In this document: piece by piece, positions 62,997 through 64,000 of the stretch | Numbering within the stretch: position 1 is the stretch's first letter | Layout of the letters: every line of letters starts with the position of its first letter | From: Streptomyces radicis | Lineage (GTDB): Bacteria > Actinomycetota > Actinomycetes > Streptomycetales > Streptomycetaceae | Reading direction: 5' to 3' | Length of the DNA: 64,000 nt | Assembly: GCF_003626575.1 (NCBI RefSeq) | Contig: NZ_RBDY01000009.1 | Coordinates: forward strand, 1 to 64,000 | Notes under the pieces: model-generated | Databases searched by the model: none | The model's input: only the letters and a program-made list of their open reading frames with translations | Told to the model about the DNA's origin: nothing | Program-made: the position numbers and the translations under genes

Positions 62997-63890
62997 TCAG
63001 AGGAGCGCGAGCCGCACCTCGCCGTCGGCGCCCTCCTCGGCGTTCTCCCGCCATCCCTCGCCGGCGCTCCTGGCGTCCCACACGTGGTCCCCGTACGTGA
63101 TCCGCTCGATGCCGAGCTCCTCGGAGTGCGCCATCGCCCAGTGCGCCAGCTCCCAGCCGCGCGAGGTCTCCTCGCCCTCGTCGAGGGGAACGGTCACCGA
63201 CCCCTCGCCGCCCAGCGGCCGCACGCCCTCGCCGAACTCCCGCACCATGAGCGCGTGCACCTCGTCGGGGCCGCCCACCCGCGCGCCGCCCCCGGCCCGT
63301 TCGGCGCGCTCGCCCACGGACCACACGCAGCTCAGCGCCGCGGCGTCGCGCCCGGTCAGCGCCCCGGCGAGCAGCGCGGCCTCCTCCTCGTGCTTGGCGT
63401 ACTCGTCGGGGAACGCGCTGCGTTGCACCTCCTGCGCGGCCACCGTCAACGCCATCGACTCGTACCCGTCGATCTCCACCAGCCGGTCGTAGAACGCGCC
63501 CGCCGCGAACACCGGGTCGGTCACCTCCTCGGGCGTGCCCCAGCCCTGCGAGGGGCGCTGCTGGAAGAGGCCCAGGGAGTCGCGGTCGCCGTAGTCCAGG
63601 TTCCGCAGGCTCGACTCCTGCATCGCGGTGGCGATCGCGATCGTCACCGCCCGTTCGGGCAGCCCGCGCGACGAGGCGACGGCCTCGATGGTCGCGGCGT
63701 TGGCCGCCTGCGGGAGCGCGAGCGTCATCGCCGTCTCCCCGTCCGCGCCGGCCACCGCGCAGTGCGGCTCGTCCGTCGGATCGGGGCCGAACTGCGCCCA
63801 GGCGTAAGCCCCGAGACCCACGAGCACCAACGTCGCCGACACGCCGCGCAACCAGGGGCGGCGTCGCTCGGCGGTCGTCCGTTCGGGCAT
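62997..63890 (-). CDS. Membrane-anchored lysozyme-like (transglycosylase-like) protein
   Basis: A 297-residue protein with one N-terminal helix (residues 15-34) anchoring an extracellular domain. The segment A-I-A-T-A-M-Q-E-S-S-L-R-N-L, then D-R-D-S-L-G-L-F-Q-Q-R-P-S-Q-G-W-G, is the lysozyme-like motif with the catalytic-type Glu in Q-E-S. The C-terminal domain has W-E-L-A-H-W-A-M-A and G-D-H-V-W-D-A-R-S. Homologues are often mislabelled heavy-metal transporter. A cell-wall cleavage or binding role is more plausible. Confidence 0.75.
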   Translation of the reverse strand: MPERTTAERRRPWLRGVSATLVLVGLGAYAWAQFGPDPTDEPHCAVAGADGETAMTLALPQAANAATIEAVASSRGLPERAVTIAIATAMQESSLRNLDYGDRDSLGLFQQRPSQGWGTPEEVTDPVFAAGAFYDRLVEIDGYESMALTVAAQEVQRSAFPDEYAKHEEEAALLAGALTGRDAAALSCVWSVGERAERAGGGARVGGPDEVHALMVREFGEGVRPLGGEGSVTVPLDEGEETSRGWELAHWAMAHSEELGIERITYGDHVWDARSAGEGWRENAEEGADGEVRLALL

Positions 63891-63946
63891 TGGACGAGGG
63901 TAACCGGTCGCGGTCGGGCACCGTTCCGCCCGGGTACGGTGAGGCC

Positions 63947-64000
63947 ATGGAACGCCCCGCGGAACCGCCCGCCCTCGATCTCGCGCTCGACGCCGCGGCC
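63947..64000 (+). CDS. Start of an unidentified CDS
   Basis: ATG at 63947 preceded by GTGAGG opens 18 codons (M-E-R-P-A-E-P-P-A-L-D-L) before the window ends. It is divergent from the lysozyme-like gene. Too short to identify. Confidence 0.45.
   Translation, partial: MERPAEPPALDLALDAAA

Overview
The window is high-GC actinobacterial chromosome, most like Streptomyces. The evidence is GC-biased codon third positions, frequent GTG and TTG starts, ATGA/GTGA translational couplings, XRE-DUF5753/DUF397/HATPase regulatory sets, a SpoIIE-type phosphatase with PAS and GAF domains, mycothiol biosynthesis (mshB) and a bldK-like oligopeptide transporter locus. No rRNA, tRNA, CRISPR array, integrase or transposase was seen.

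Layout. 0-5.9 kb is accessory: a CYTH-domain protein cut by the window edge, a HAD phosphatase, two DUF397 proteins, one XRE-DUF5753 regulator with its helix-turn-helix and one without, an anti-sigma-like ATP-binding protein across a palindromic operator, and two poorly known Cys-containing proteins, one coupled to a 25-codon ORF. 6-10 kb holds a CitA/CitB-type two-component system and a TctC-type binding lipoprotein without its TctA/TctB permease. 10-11.4 kb is a non-coding block of higher-order tandem repeats (245-bp units). 11.6-22 kb holds a secreted subtilisin with a P-domain, a CDF transporter, a GNAT, a GntR regulator, an orphan ABC ATPase, a SpoIIE-HATPase phosphatase, a SPOR-like protein and a coiled-coil membrane protein. 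21-23.2 kb holds an FMN reductase-SnoaL fusion divergent from an ECF41 sigma factor. 23.9-27.5 kb is a three-gene succinate dehydrogenase operon.

The most interesting locus is at 30.1-35.8 kb: a compact class I lanthipeptide operon. It has a 64-residue precursor (five Cys, three of them exactly ten residues apart, ending Cys-Cys), a large intergenic hairpin, LanC, a full-length LanB and a PhyH-family Fe(II)/2-oxoglutarate dioxygenase. Four heptamers spaced 11 bp apart, an inverted repeat and a good -35/-10 lie upstream. No dedicated LanT, LanP, LanFEG or LanD gene is present in the window. A family 5 peptide-binding lipoprotein gene lies just upstream.

36-56 kb contains typA and then three complete oligopeptide ABC importers in a row (15 genes in about 18 kb). 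The first two have order SBP-permease-permease-ATPase-ATPase; the third has the bldK-like order permease-SBP-permease-ATPase-ATPase. Long perfect hairpins separate the operons. 56-64 kb is conserved core: mshB with a coupled membrane protein gene, a peptidoglycan-binding-type membrane protein, a GNAT, a 7Fe ferredoxin, a DapC-type aminotransferase, a small secreted protein and a lysozyme-like membrane-anchored protein.

Starts were chosen from Shine-Dalgarno spacing and domain boundaries and may shift by a few codons. Family assignments rest on motif recognition, not on database searches.
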